Notes: generated by a model not told the origin, from the sequence alone. Counted from the stretch's first letter, positions 27,841-36,414 are shown. The stretch: DNA of 64,000 nt from Citrobacter gillenii (GCF_013337685.1 NZ_SUQN01000003.1:310001-374000), one strand, 5' to 3'. Program-made: numbers and translations.

Positions 27841-28594
27841 ACTTCTGGAAGCCATTTCAGCATTGATCTCTCTTGTCTCATCCGAGAAGGTAAGATCCAT
27901 CGCTGAGCACATGCGTCGCATTAACGCCAACAAATCTATGACCACACTAGACAGTGTGGTCAGTACCCCGATAGCTGCGACAGTGGTCAAACAACTCGCG
28001 ATCGCTTGGCAGAAGACTTCCATCAGTCCAAATGAGTTAGCAGCTATGCTTCTTGCTGCCAGCCACATATATTCCAAAGTTACTTCAGAGCAATCTACTG
28101 AATTAGTGTGGACCGGGCCAACTACACCATTTGTTTCAGCGCGCCGCACCGAGCAGGCATTACTGCAGGTTATTAGCGCAGCAGAGCGAACTCTGTTCAT
28201 TACTAGTTTTGTCGCTTATAACGTTCCGACTATAGCGAAAGCACTAAACGCAGCAAATGAGCGTGGAGTTATGATCTCAATTTTACTTGAATTATCCCAA
28301 GACCAAGGTGGTAGTGTAACTTTCGATACGATCGCAAAGATGAGGATACAAGTGCCGTCTGCCAAGCTTTATACATGGCAAGATAAGGACAATGAATATT
28401 ATGGCGGATGTGTCCACGCAAAAGTTGCAGTTGCTGATGCCAAGGAGTGTTTTATTACCAGTGCAAACCTAACCGAACATGCTATGGAAAAGAACATAGA
28501 AGCAGGCGTGCTTATTTCAGGTGGAAGCATTCCAAAGCAACTTAATGAGCATCTTTTTTCACTTGTTAAAACAAAAATAATTAGTTTAGTGTGA
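27833..28594 (+). CDS. drmC: DISARM phospholipase-D-like protein DrmC
   Basis: The 253-residue protein has one HKD motif: H195, K197 and D202 in VHAKVAVADAKECF, followed by ITSANLTEHAMEKN. A single HKD per chain suggests a dimer, as in PLD-type nucleases such as Nuc. About 90 N-terminal residues are helical and unlike other PLD enzymes. DrmC is the third conserved DISARM gene, and the family's experimental record suggests it is less essential than DrmA and DrmB. It ends the operon; a strong hairpin lies 218 bases later. Confidence 0.88.
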   Translation: MDELLEAISALISLVSSEKVRSIAEHMRRINANKSMTTLDSVVSTPIAATVVKQLAIAWQKTSISPNELAAMLLAASHIYSKVTSEQSTELVWTGPTTPFVSARRTEQALLQVISAAERTLFITSFVAYNVPTIAKALNAANERGVMISILLELSQDQGGSVTFDTIAKMRIQVPSAKLYTWQDKDNEYYGGCVHAKVAVADAKECFITSANLTEHAMEKNIEAGVLISGGSIPKQLNEHLFSLVKTKIISLV

Positions 28595-29105
28595 CCAAAT
28601 TATATGCATTGCTCAGGTTTGAGATTAGATATATTAGTCGCAACCAGATCTAACTACGTGCTATACAATCGGGGAAAAGTGGACATAGTACCTGAAAATA
28701 GCATTCGTAGCAGCGCCCTGGATACTCCTAAATTGTTTGTGGCGATTCATTGTAATGATATCAAAGCAACTATACTTAAATCACGATATGAGTCACATAC
28801 AATCATTCCCCCACAATAAACCAACAATGCTTTAATATTGTTGATTTATTGTGATTTTTAATAATTCAGATGTTTTATATTACAATTGAATAGTGCAATT
28901 TATCTCTGAACAGGACCTCAAAATGTCAATTAACACTCAAGCAACTGAGATAAATTTTCAGCTTCTAGTACAACGCCATCTACAGCAACGACTTCTGGCG
29001 GCGCCAAGCGAGAAATGAACTTGACACAGCCCCCCAGATCTTACCGATGAAAATAACATACCAATGAGATAAAGAGAATCACGCAACGAGTTATTTTCAA
29101 AAACC
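28595..29105. other. Non-coding, AT-rich stretch after the DISARM operon
   Basis: Between two convergent genes, this region has only short unsupported open frames. A 71-codon frame from about 28604 has no ribosome site and runs into the hairpin. A 31-codon frame at 28923-29018 has only a weak site. Both could be decayed gene fragments. The one clear structure is the hairpin at 28812-28853. Confidence 0.55.
28812..28853. terminator. Long AT-rich hairpin, likely terminator between convergent genes
   Basis: Seventeen-base arms at 28812-28828 and 28837-28853 pair at 16 of 17 positions around an eight-base loop. Rightwards it is followed by ATTTTTAATAATT, which suits a terminator for the DISARM operon. 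The stem is mostly A/T with few G-C pairs, unusual for an intrinsic terminator, so another role is possible. Confidence 0.5.
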
Positions 29106-29972
29106 TTATTTAATAATCTCTTGGTAACTACTTAGAGCTCTTTTATATATTAAATCGCTTCTATTACCTAAATTATCAATCACATATTCATATCCAAATT
29201 TTAAATCTAAATCTCTAACGAAATTTTCAGTTTCAGACGAGATGATATCAATTGTACTAGCTAACTGAACTCGCCCCAAAGTAGACGACGAATTCCATGC
29301 ATATTTTGGAGAATGTTTCAGCATGGCTATAAGTTTTATTACTTCTTCCACAATGAAATTTTCATCTAATTTATCATATGATGATTTAATAAAACTAGGG
29401 TATCGATACCACTGAAACTCATCTATTATAGAAAAATCAATTAGACTTTTTCTTGGAATAAATGCAGCAAAGGGTATTTTTTTTAACTCAGAGACTAGCT
29501 CTTGTTTGATAAATATTCTTGCGCCTTTACCTGCTCCCTCGAGTTTCACCGCATCTGTTACTGCACCACCACAAATAAACATTCCGAGCTTAGTATTTAT
29601 TTTTTCGGGTTCAACAATCTGTCCATTTGCGAGCCCCCCCCTACAAAGGAGTCCGCCCAGAACAGACCTCCACATTATATCACGAGCTACATTAACAACC
29701 ACATTCGGGTCTTCTGACCAAATAAAAGCACAATCAGATAGTTGTGCCACCTTGACGTTTTTTAGGTCTTTTGTAGCAGATACTAATATTCTTCTGAATT
29801 TTAATAATAATTTTGCACAAAACTGATGTTCTGAAAAACCACTATTATAACTAAAGTTATGCGCCAGAAAATCCTTTTCACTAATGTCTACTTTTCCTTG
29901 AGTCAAAGCGCCAACGCCAAGAATATCTACAAAAAAAACCGCTCCAGTGTATTCTTTCAAAGAATCCCCCAA
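29106..29972 (-). CDS. Nucleotide-cyclase-fold-like protein of unknown function
   Basis: This 288-residue protein starts at TTG 29972, six bases after AAGGA; no ATG is available nearby. I do not know the gene. Its N-terminal 160 residues follow the order of a class III nucleotide cyclase domain: FFVDILGVGALT with D16, then AQLSDCAFIWS with D80, where the two metal-binding aspartates of cyclases sit, then RGGLANGQ and GGAVTDAVKLEGAGKGARIF. The Asn and Arg that cyclases use after the second block appear replaced (T/D and K). It could be a divergent signalling cyclase or an inactive relative. It faces the DISARM operon from the other strand, in an AT-rich region. Confidence 0.5.
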   Translation of the reverse strand: MGDSLKEYTGAVFFVDILGVGALTQGKVDISEKDFLAHNFSYNSGFSEHQFCAKLLLKFRRILVSATKDLKNVKVAQLSDCAFIWSEDPNVVVNVARDIMWRSVLGGLLCRGGLANGQIVEPEKINTKLGMFICGGAVTDAVKLEGAGKGARIFIKQELVSELKKIPFAAFIPRKSLIDFSIIDEFQWYRYPSFIKSSYDKLDENFIVEEVIKLIAMLKHSPKYAWNSSSTLGRVQLASTIDIISSETENFVRDLDLKFGYEYVIDNLGNRSDLIYKRALSSYQEIIK

Positions 29973-30542
29973 TAGTATCCTTAATCACAATCCGACATAG
30001 GCTTAGGAAGAAGCAATTCTTCTTATCATGCCAGTGATTCTGCCTAATTTAAGTTCAGTCGAAACTGAAATCAATAGCAGTACTAAATTAGCAATATCCG
30101 ATTCTTGCACAGGCTGTGTGAAAATTCAGACTAAGAACTGAAATGCGTGAAGCTATGCAAAATCTGAAACTGAACGACTGGACAACTACGCAGAGACACA
30201 GTTTTCAGCTCTGCTTTTTGCCGCATCGTTTTCACACTGCCTGTGCACAAAGAGAACGTAATGCGTATGTAATGCTTTGCCATCTACTATAACTTACTAA
30301 CTCAAATGAGATGACACGTGCTTAATGGGTTAGGCGTTTCTTTGGCACGTACATCATGACCAAGGATATCGCGGCGCAAAAGATAAGTAGGGAATCAGGT
30401 GCGACGTTGCGGTACTACCGCCCTTTCTGAGCGCTGGTAAGAGCAAATCTGCCGGAAAAGTGTATACTTTAAACATAAACAGGCAAAAATGGTTTGAAGC
30501 AATTAGTAGTTATATTCTTTATTATTTTCACAGGTGGGTAGT
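29973..30542. other. Non-coding region with a MITE-like inverted repeat
   Basis: No gene is supported in these 570 bases, which separate the divergent cyclase-like and HNH genes. The only clear structure is a pair of inverted repeats at 30105-30124 and 30229-30248. Promoters for both genes must lie here, but I could not pick any with confidence. Confidence 0.55.
30105..30248. repeat. MITE-like element with imperfect terminal inverted repeats
   Basis: Twenty-base arms at 30105-30124 (TTGCACAGGCTGTGTGAAAA) and 30229-30248 match as inverted repeats at 18 of 20 positions. They enclose about 104 bases without an open frame. The size and arms suggest a non-autonomous insertion element or an IS remnant. 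No flanking target duplication is obvious, and I cannot assign it to an IS family. Confidence 0.5.
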
Positions 30543-31400
30543 ATGAGTTTTTCGCAAAAAGAAATCGAAGAACATGAACATTATGAATCATATTATTTCT
30601 GTAATGTTGTCAAAAATGTATTGAGCAATCAAAGTGCTTATATGAGAGGTCTAAATGATTATTATGGCGATGGTCGATCTCTTGTATTCAACAAGGCTTT
30701 TCCAAAATGGTCGCACTTTCATTACTTCATTGAATTTATTATTGATTGTGTGTATCTTGAGAGTTTAAACTATAATGAGCTTGAGACGCGTCTGAAAGCA
30801 TTCAAAAACCACGCAAAAGATTTTGGCGCAAACTCTAGTGATGCAGTTGTTTCTTTCAATAATATGCGACAATCATACTTGCTGTATCTTAATAAGATAA
30901 ATGTATCTTTGAGTGTAAGTACCGCAACTGAATTAGATGGTTTTTTAAACGATTTTTATGAGAGCTTGGAGTTTGAAGAATATAAAGAAAGAACGATTAA
31001 AGAGGTGTTTTATATTTTATTTGGGGATCGTTTTGTTTTACAGTTATATAATGAGATGATCGCTGAGGTTAGAGAGGGAGATTGGGATTCTATAAATTGT
31101 AAGGAAAGTGTCACTACAAAAAAGGGATATCTCAAAAGATCAGCGATCCCAAAATGGGTACAAAAAGCTGTATATCATCGAGATAAAGGTCGCTGTGTGC
31201 TATGTAAAAAAGATTTGACTGGATTGATAAATATTTATAACAAATCTAATTACGATCACATCGTTCCATTAGCTAGGTTTGGAATCAACGATGTTTCTAA
31301 TATCCAATTACTCTGTGAAGCATGCAATCAGAAAAAAAATGCAAATAACAATCAATCTTCAAAAGACTACTTCCCTTGGTATGTCATTGGAAAGAATTAG
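30543..31400 (+). CDS. HNH endonuclease with unknown N-terminal domain
   Basis: From ATG at 30543, with AGGTGG five bases upstream, the product has 285 residues; a GTG nine bases earlier is possible. The last 80 residues are an HNH nuclease: GRCVLCKKDL with C218 and C221, YDHIVPLARFG with D238-H239, then NIQLLCEACNQKKNA. The first 200 residues are acidic, aromatic and of no recognised family. Such fusions are common among defence nucleases and mobile-element genes. It is alone on its strand between the MITE-like repeat and the integrase, so no partner gene is evident. Confidence 0.75.
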   Translation: MSFSQKEIEEHEHYESYYFCNVVKNVLSNQSAYMRGLNDYYGDGRSLVFNKAFPKWSHFHYFIEFIIDCVYLESLNYNELETRLKAFKNHAKDFGANSSDAVVSFNNMRQSYLLYLNKINVSLSVSTATELDGFLNDFYESLEFEEYKERTIKEVFYILFGDRFVLQLYNEMIAEVREGDWDSINCKESVTTKKGYLKRSAIPKWVQKAVYHRDKGRCVLCKKDLTGLINIYNKSNYDHIVPLARFGINDVSNIQLLCEACNQKKNANNNQSSKDYFPWYVIGKN

Positions 31401-31853
31401 CATTTAGACTCATGGGTAAATATTAATGGCATATCGAAAATAATCACCTAAATTATCAGCATTAGCCACATTACGCTACAGTGCCTATATCGCGGTATAA
31501 TGATCGGAATTTTACCTTGATATTTTTCAGATAAAAGAGAAACCGTATCGTATACCTCCACCTAACAAATGCAGCTTTTATTTCTGAGTAAGACATAGTG
31601 GTAAAACGAAAGACGCTTATGACAAGACGAACGTAGACCTTGCTTCATCAAGCGATTCTTACCAAAGAGGAGCAGGTTACCACAAAAGATTAAGTATGAG
31701 CCAATGCAGATAATTGTTGCTGGATATTAAATCAGCATTCACCATCCAACCATAGGTGAAAAAGACATCTGACTATTGATACTGCCAAATGCCTTTATGA
31801 CGAATACTATGCATTAGCCGCGAAATCTCATGCAACCAATTTATTATTTTTAT
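31401..31853. other. Non-coding stretch between the HNH gene and the integrase gene end
   Basis: I see no open frame with a ribosome site, no repeat and no clear terminator here. Confidence 0.5.
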
Positions 31854-33116
31854 CTATTTTCCAACATTGATTTTCGCAAAATCAAACGGGCTAACCCCCT
31901 TCTCCCGATTCGCATCCAAATAATCCGCCCACCACTGCACCATCAGCCTCCGCTCCCCTAAGTGTTCAGCCTTATGAATATAAGCCGCACGCACAGAGTT
32001 ACGCTCTTGATGACTCATCTGCCGTTCTACAGCATCCTTCGACCACAATCCCGACTCAATCAATGAACTACAAGCCATGGTTCTAAAACCATGTCCGCAA
32101 ACTTCAACTTTCGTATCGTAGCCCATCACACGCAAAGCCTTGTTAACCGTGTTCTCACTCATCGGCTTACGAGGATCATGATCGCCAACGAAAATTAGCT
32201 CGCGATTCCCACTCATACTTTTGATCTTTTCCAAAATCAATAGAGCTTGCCGCGATAAAGGAACAAGATGAGGAGTCCGCATTTTTGATCCTCGATGTGA
32301 ATGCTTCACACCTTCCAGTGGCTCACGCTCCCCCGGAATCGTCCACATTGCGTTTTCAAAATCGACTTCTGACCAGCGAGCAAAACGCAACTCACTAGAT
32401 CGAATGAAGACTAACAACGTCAGCTCGACAGCTAAGCTTGTTAATGGTCTGCCGGTATATGTGTCGATACGATGAAGTAGTTCAGGAATGCGATTAAGTT
32501 CTAGCGCAGCACGATGCTGTCGTTTAGCTGTGGCAACTGCTCCAGCGATCTCTTGTGCGGGGTTGTAATCAATTAAACCGCTTTGCACGGCAAATCGCAT
32601 AATTGCTGTTGTTCGTTGCTGTAGACGCGCCGCCACTTCAAGACGTCCAGACATCTCTACGGCTTTGATGGGAATAAGTAAATCTCTGGTTTTTAACTCA
32701 GCGATATTCCGCTTACCAATCGCATCGAACAGATTATCTTCCAGACTTTTAAGGACACGGGCACTATGGGACTCAGACCACTTTTGATTGCTAGCGTGCC
32801 AGTCTCTGGCAACAGATTCAAAAGTGATGACCTCTTTAGCCTGTTCTTCTTTTACTGCACGCTTATGCTCACGAGGATCGACACCGGCAGCAACAAGCCT
32901 CCTGGCCTCTTCCCTCTTTTGACGAGCATCAGCCAGTGAGGTTTCGGGGTAAACACCAAAAGCCATCAGGTGTTGTTTACCGCCAAAGCGAAAACGAAAC
33001 CGCCAATACTTTGAGCCATTTGGGTGAACAAGCAAAAACATGCCGTCGCCATCGACGAGCGAGTATTCCTTTGCCTCAGGTTTTGCCGAACGCACCTTGG
33101 TATCAGTCAGGGCCAT
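31854..33116 (-). CDS. P4-type tyrosine integrase
   Basis: The 420-residue protein has the N-terminal domain of P4/CP4 integrases (MALTDTKVRSAKP, then DGDGMFLLVHPNGSKYWRFR) and the tyrosine-recombinase catalytic residues R239 (FIRSSELR), H342 and R345 (HGFRTM), H369 (MSHQERN) and Y379 (RAAYIH). It begins 200 bases from the leuX 3' end and reads away from it, the standard arrangement for these islands. It would catalyse insertion into and excision from leuX with the AlpA-type protein at the other end as likely partner. It appears intact. Confidence 0.93.
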   Translation of the reverse strand: MALTDTKVRSAKPEAKEYSLVDGDGMFLLVHPNGSKYWRFRFRFGGKQHLMAFGVYPETSLADARQKREEARRLVAAGVDPREHKRAVKEEQAKEVITFESVARDWHASNQKWSESHSARVLKSLEDNLFDAIGKRNIAELKTRDLLIPIKAVEMSGRLEVAARLQQRTTAIMRFAVQSGLIDYNPAQEIAGAVATAKRQHRAALELNRIPELLHRIDTYTGRPLTSLAVELTLLVFIRSSELRFARWSEVDFENAMWTIPGEREPLEGVKHSHRGSKMRTPHLVPLSRQALLILEKIKSMSGNRELIFVGDHDPRKPMSENTVNKALRVMGYDTKVEVCGHGFRTMACSSLIESGLWSKDAVERQMSHQERNSVRAAYIHKAEHLGERRLMVQWWADYLDANREKGVSPFDFAKINVGK

Positions 33117-33277
33117 GATGGTATTCCTTCCATATGCTGCCGTGAGTATATAAGCATTATCGAACCAGCATATATACTCGGTTCTATACTCACAAGCATG
33201 TTGATGTGGGGTAACTCAGATTGACGTCAGTTGACTGAAAAGCGGGGCAAAGCCTTGCGGGGACTGGATTTTAGCCA

Positions 33278-33302
33278 TAAAAAAAGACGTCCGTGGACGT
33301 CT
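33278..33302 (-). terminator. leuX terminator
   Basis: On the minus strand AGACGTCCACGGACGTCT forms a short stem followed by seven T, 14 bases after the CCA end of the tRNA. Confidence 0.8.
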
Positions 33303-33315
33303 ATTTACATACATA

Positions 33316-33336
33316 TGGTGCCGAAGGCCGGACTCG
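33316..33336. other. Right attachment site within leuX
   Basis: The 21 bases at the tRNA 3' end (T-stem to CCA) match the left copy at 4368-4387 except for one extra C. The island insertion leaves a complete tRNA gene on this side. Confidence 0.8.
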
Positions 33337-33400
33337 AACCGGCACGTATTTCTACGGTTGATTTTGAATCAACTGCGTCTACCGATTTCGCCACTCCGGC
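33316..33400 (-). tRNA. leuX: tRNA-Leu, anticodon CAA
   Basis: The 85-base gene is read leftwards from GCCGGAGTGG to an encoded CCA. Acceptor stem (GCCGGAG with CTTCGGC, one G-U pair), anticodon stem-loop (GTTGA, TTCAAAA, TCAAC) and T-arm GGTTCGAGTCC are all visible. The anticodon CAA (complement of 33364-33366) reads UUG. Its 3' end is the island's integration site. Confidence 0.97.
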
Positions 33401-33427
33401 ACGGAAGGGATGCGGAAAACGTTGTGG

Positions 33428-33455
33428 ATTATACCTGTCGCACGCCACCATGCAA
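33428..33455 (-). promoter_or_regulatory. leuX promoter
   Basis: On the minus strand, TTGCAT (33450-33455) and a perfect TATAAT (33428-33433) are 16 bases apart, and the tRNA starts 27 bases beyond the TATAAT. Confidence 0.65.
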
Positions 33456-33689
33456 GCGGCAGCGCACGATAGTCGCGCTAAGTGTTGAAAAAAACAGCGC
33501 CATTGCGGTTCGATCGCCCACGCGCCCTTCTTCCTCCCGCTATTCTCATCTCTAACCTGAATTTTTCCGGAATTTACCTCGCAAAAAAATGCAACGTGAC
33601 CCGCTCGGTTTACATTTGCTGCTGTTTACTATGAGATATCGTTACTGAATCCAGTAATAGCAGTTACCAACCGTTCTCAGGACACCGTT

Positions 33690-34703
33690 ATGCGTTTCTA
33701 TCAGGTTGAACCCACGCTGGAAAACTACTGGCGCGGGATTATCCTCTTTGGCAAGAATGTGGCTTCCTACAAGTTTGCGCTCGCCCATGCCTTGCACGAA
33801 CTCAAACCTGATGGCAGCGATCTCATCACACTTGAAGATCTGGCTGTACCGTTCAGCAGCCATTTGTGCCGCCATCTCAGACATGCGCCAAAGCAGATAA
33901 CCTCACGCAGCAGCCAGTTTATTACCGCCTGTACGCAATTTAATAACGGCGAGATCACGCGTGATGAACTCACCGCCATCACGGTCCGGCAAGGGTTTAA
34001 TAACGTGATTGATGCCTTTCATAATGTGAATCAGGGCGAAATTGAAAAACGCTTTTTTATTGATGAGCGTAAAACGCATAAAGGCATCCGGATGACGGAT
34101 AATTTCTACAATCTGGGTGAACGTCTGCAATACCGAAACCTTATTTTTGAAACAGATGCGCGCTGGAACCTCGTCGAACAAGCCTGGGCAATGAATATCT
34201 CCAGCCACCTGATAAATGTCGAGTATGACAACGATGACCAAATGCTGTTTAGCAGGAACAGTGACCGGCGGGTGACGATCTCCAGCTGTCGTGACAGCCT
34301 TAACGGTTATCAGAAGGGGCGCTGCTTCTACTGTTTTGCGCCTATTAGTTTGCTCCCTGGCGACGACACCTTTGCCGATGTTGATCATTTTATCCCGTGG
34401 AAAGCTCGGGGACAGGTCGCAAATATCGATGGCGTCTGGAATCTGGTACTCGCCTGCAAAGAATGTAACCGGGGTGGGAAAGGCAAATTTGCCCAACTTC
34501 CCTCACCCAGGCTACTTCAGCGTCTTCGGGACAGAAATGAATATTTCATAAACAGCCATCTTCCACTGCGTGAAACATTGATTCGCCAGACGGGCGCGAC
34601 CCCGACGCTGAGAAACACATTTTTGAACGACAGCTGGAACGAGGCGCTTAAAATACTCTTTCACCAATGGGAACCCCTTGCACAAGGAACGGATACATTC
34701 TGA
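33690..34703 (+). CDS. HNH endonuclease domain protein
   Basis: The 337-residue protein has a C-terminal HNH domain: GRCFYCFAPI near residue 212, DVDHFIPWKA near 230, then NLVLACKECNRGGKGK. The N-terminal 200 residues are of unknown type. Unlike the island HNH protein, it is on the chromosomal side of leuX and its stop shares one base with the start of a methyltransferase gene, so they form a two-gene unit. A nuclease with a methylase suggests restriction-modification-like behaviour, but the methylase type does not clearly target DNA. In E. coli K-12 ahr lies directly next to leuX, so this pair is extra. Confidence 0.75.
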   Translation: MRFYQVEPTLENYWRGIILFGKNVASYKFALAHALHELKPDGSDLITLEDLAVPFSSHLCRHLRHAPKQITSRSSQFITACTQFNNGEITRDELTAITVRQGFNNVIDAFHNVNQGEIEKRFFIDERKTHKGIRMTDNFYNLGERLQYRNLIFETDARWNLVEQAWAMNISSHLINVEYDNDDQMLFSRNSDRRVTISSCRDSLNGYQKGRCFYCFAPISLLPGDDTFADVDHFIPWKARGQVANIDGVWNLVLACKECNRGGKGKFAQLPSPRLLQRLRDRNEYFINSHLPLRETLIRQTGATPTLRNTFLNDSWNEALKILFHQWEPLAQGTDTF

Positions 34704-35284
34704 TGACTCTCGAATATTACCAGCGCCACGCGCAGGATTTTTTTAGCTCTACGGTTAATGTCGATATGGAATCGCTTTATCTCCCCTTCCTGCGACACCT
34801 CCCGCAGAGCGGACGTATTCTGGATGCAGGCTGCGGCTCCGGCCGTGACAGTAAGGCCTTCCTGGAAAAAGGTTATCAAGTCGAAGCATTCGATGCCTCT
34901 GCAGAAATGGTTAACCTTGCCAGCCAGCATACCGGACTGTGCGTCAAACAGATGACATTTAACGATATCGCCGACACCGAACGCTATGATGGTATCTGGT
35001 GCTGTGCATCGTTGCTGCATGTGAGCGCCGAAGCGTTACCCGGTGTAATGAGCAAACTCGCTCACGCGCTTAAAACCGGGGGGATATGGTATGTCTCGTT
35101 CAAATACGGCGAAACAGAAAGAGTGAAAGACGGCCGTCACTTTACCGATCTCACCGAGCAGGGACTGGAAAAGCTGATCGCACCGCTGAGCGATATCACG
35201 CTAATCAGCAGTTGGACGACGCTCGATAAGCGTCCTGACCGCGACGAAATGTGGCTCAACGCATTGCTGCAGAAAAGGCCCTAA
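34703..35284 (+). CDS. Class I SAM-dependent methyltransferase
   Basis: From ATG at 34703, which overlaps the HNH stop by one base (TGATG), the product has 193 residues. It has AdoMet motif [16 protein letters not shown], followed by an acidic loop (VEAFDAS), and a motif IV-like stretch [12 protein letters not shown]. This resembles small-molecule, TehB or UbiE-type methylases. No NPPY or PCQ motif of DNA methylases is present. Its substrate is unknown. It may modify something related to the HNH partner, or simply be carried with it. Confidence 0.75.
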   Translation: MTLEYYQRHAQDFFSSTVNVDMESLYLPFLRHLPQSGRILDAGCGSGRDSKAFLEKGYQVEAFDASAEMVNLASQHTGLCVKQMTFNDIADTERYDGIWCCASLLHVSAEALPGVMSKLAHALKTGGIWYVSFKYGETERVKDGRHFTDLTEQGLEKLIAPLSDITLISSWTTLDKRPDRDEMWLNALLQKRP

Positions 35285-35358
35285 TCCCCCCTTCTGCGAA
35301 GCACCCTATTTCCCCATGCTCTACACTTCCTGTTCAACACCACACTGAGGGAAACACG

Positions 35359-36378
35359 ATGTCGATGATAAAAAGCTACGCCGCAAAAGAGGCGGGCAGC
35401 GAACTCGAACTCTATGAATATGATGCGGGCGAGCTAAAGCCGGAAGATGTCGAAGTACAGGTCGAATACTGCGGTATCTGCCATTCCGATTTGTCGATGA
35501 TCGACAACGAATGGGGGTTCTCTCAGTATCCGCTGGTTGCCGGGCATGAGGTGATTGGTCGCGTGGCGGCGCTCGGCAGTGCGGCGCAGGATAAAGGTCT
35601 GAAAGTGGGCCAGCGCGTTGGGATTGGCTGGACGGCGCGCAGCTGCGGGCACTGCGATGCCTGTATCAGCGGTAATCAGATTAACTGTCTGGAAGGCTCC
35701 GTTCCCACGATCCTCAATCGCGGCGGCTTTGCCGAGAAGCTGCGCGCAGACTGGCAGTGGGTGATCCCGCTGCCGGAGAGCATCGATCATGCGGCTGCCG
35801 GTCCATTGCTGTGCGGCGGCATAACGGTGTTCAAACCGCTGCTGATGCACCACATCACCGCCACCAGCCGCGTCGGGGTGATTGGTATCGGCGGCCTGGG
35901 GCATATCGCCATTAAGCTGTTACACGCGATGGGGTGCGAAGTCACCGCGTTCAGCTCCAACCCAGCGAAAGAACAGGAAGTGCTGGCGATGGGGGCCGAT
36001 AAAGTGGTTAACAGTCGCGATCCGGAGGCGCTGAAAGCGCTGGCGGGCCAGTTCGATCTCATCATTAATACGGTTAACGTCGATCTCGACTGGCAGCCCT
36101 ATTTTGAAGCGCTGGCCTACGGCGGTAATTTCCACACCGTCGGCGCGGTGCTGAAGCCGCTGCCGGTGCCGGCGTTTACCTTAATTGCCGGCGATCGCAG
36201 CGTCTCTGGTTCGGCAACCGGCACGCCGTTCGAACTGCGCAAGCTGATGAAGTTTGCCGGGCGCAGCAAGGTATCGCCAATCACCGAGCAGTACCCGATG
36301 TCGAAAATCAATGAAGCTATCCAGCACGTGCGCGACGGCAAAGCCCGTTACCGCGTGGTGCTGAAAGCCGATTTCTGA
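35359..36378 (+). CDS. ahr: NADPH-dependent aldehyde reductase Ahr
   Basis: From ATG at 35359 (GAGGG upstream) the product has 339 residues and is a zinc-dependent medium-chain dehydrogenase. It has the catalytic zinc site CGICHSDL and GHEVIG, the structural zinc cysteines CGHCDAC and NQINC, and the nucleotide-binding GIGGLGHIA. It matches E. coli Ahr (YjgB), which reduces a broad range of aldehydes using NADPH. An in-frame extension to 35251 overlaps the methyltransferase gene and has no support. It ends in a convergent terminator with idnK. Confidence 0.92.
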   Translation: MSMIKSYAAKEAGSELELYEYDAGELKPEDVEVQVEYCGICHSDLSMIDNEWGFSQYPLVAGHEVIGRVAALGSAAQDKGLKVGQRVGIGWTARSCGHCDACISGNQINCLEGSVPTILNRGGFAEKLRADWQWVIPLPESIDHAAAGPLLCGGITVFKPLLMHHITATSRVGVIGIGGLGHIAIKLLHAMGCEVTAFSSNPAKEQEVLAMGADKVVNSRDPEALKALAGQFDLIINTVNVDLDWQPYFEALAYGGNFHTVGAVLKPLPVPAFTLIAGDRSVSGSATGTPFELRKLMKFAGRSKVSPITEQYPMSKINEAIQHVRDGKARYRVVLKADF

Positions 36379-36385
36379 TGCGGTG

Positions 36386-36414
36386 GCTCAGTCCCGTAAG
36401 GGGCTGAGCTTATT
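36386..36414. terminator. Convergent terminator between ahr and idnK
   Basis: Arms at 36386-36395 and 36400-36409 pair with one wobble (GCTCAGTCCC with GGGGCTGAGC) and are followed rightwards by TTATT. Confidence 0.6.

Larger units (their letters stand above)
33142..33336. repeat. Integrase-upstream region, right copy of the boundary repeat
   Basis: This block is the partner of 4195-4387 and has the same internal spacing. It contains the integrase promoter region, the leuX terminator and the last 21 bases of leuX. Confidence 0.75.

Noticed and set aside
28604-28819. 71-codon open frame after drmC
   Set aside because: It has no ribosome site, no family resemblance, and ends inside the hairpin at 28812-28853; it is probably chance or a decayed fragment.
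28923-29018. 31-codon open frame starting MSINTQATEI
   Set aside because: It is too short to support, with a weak ribosome site; it may be the remains of a gene start.
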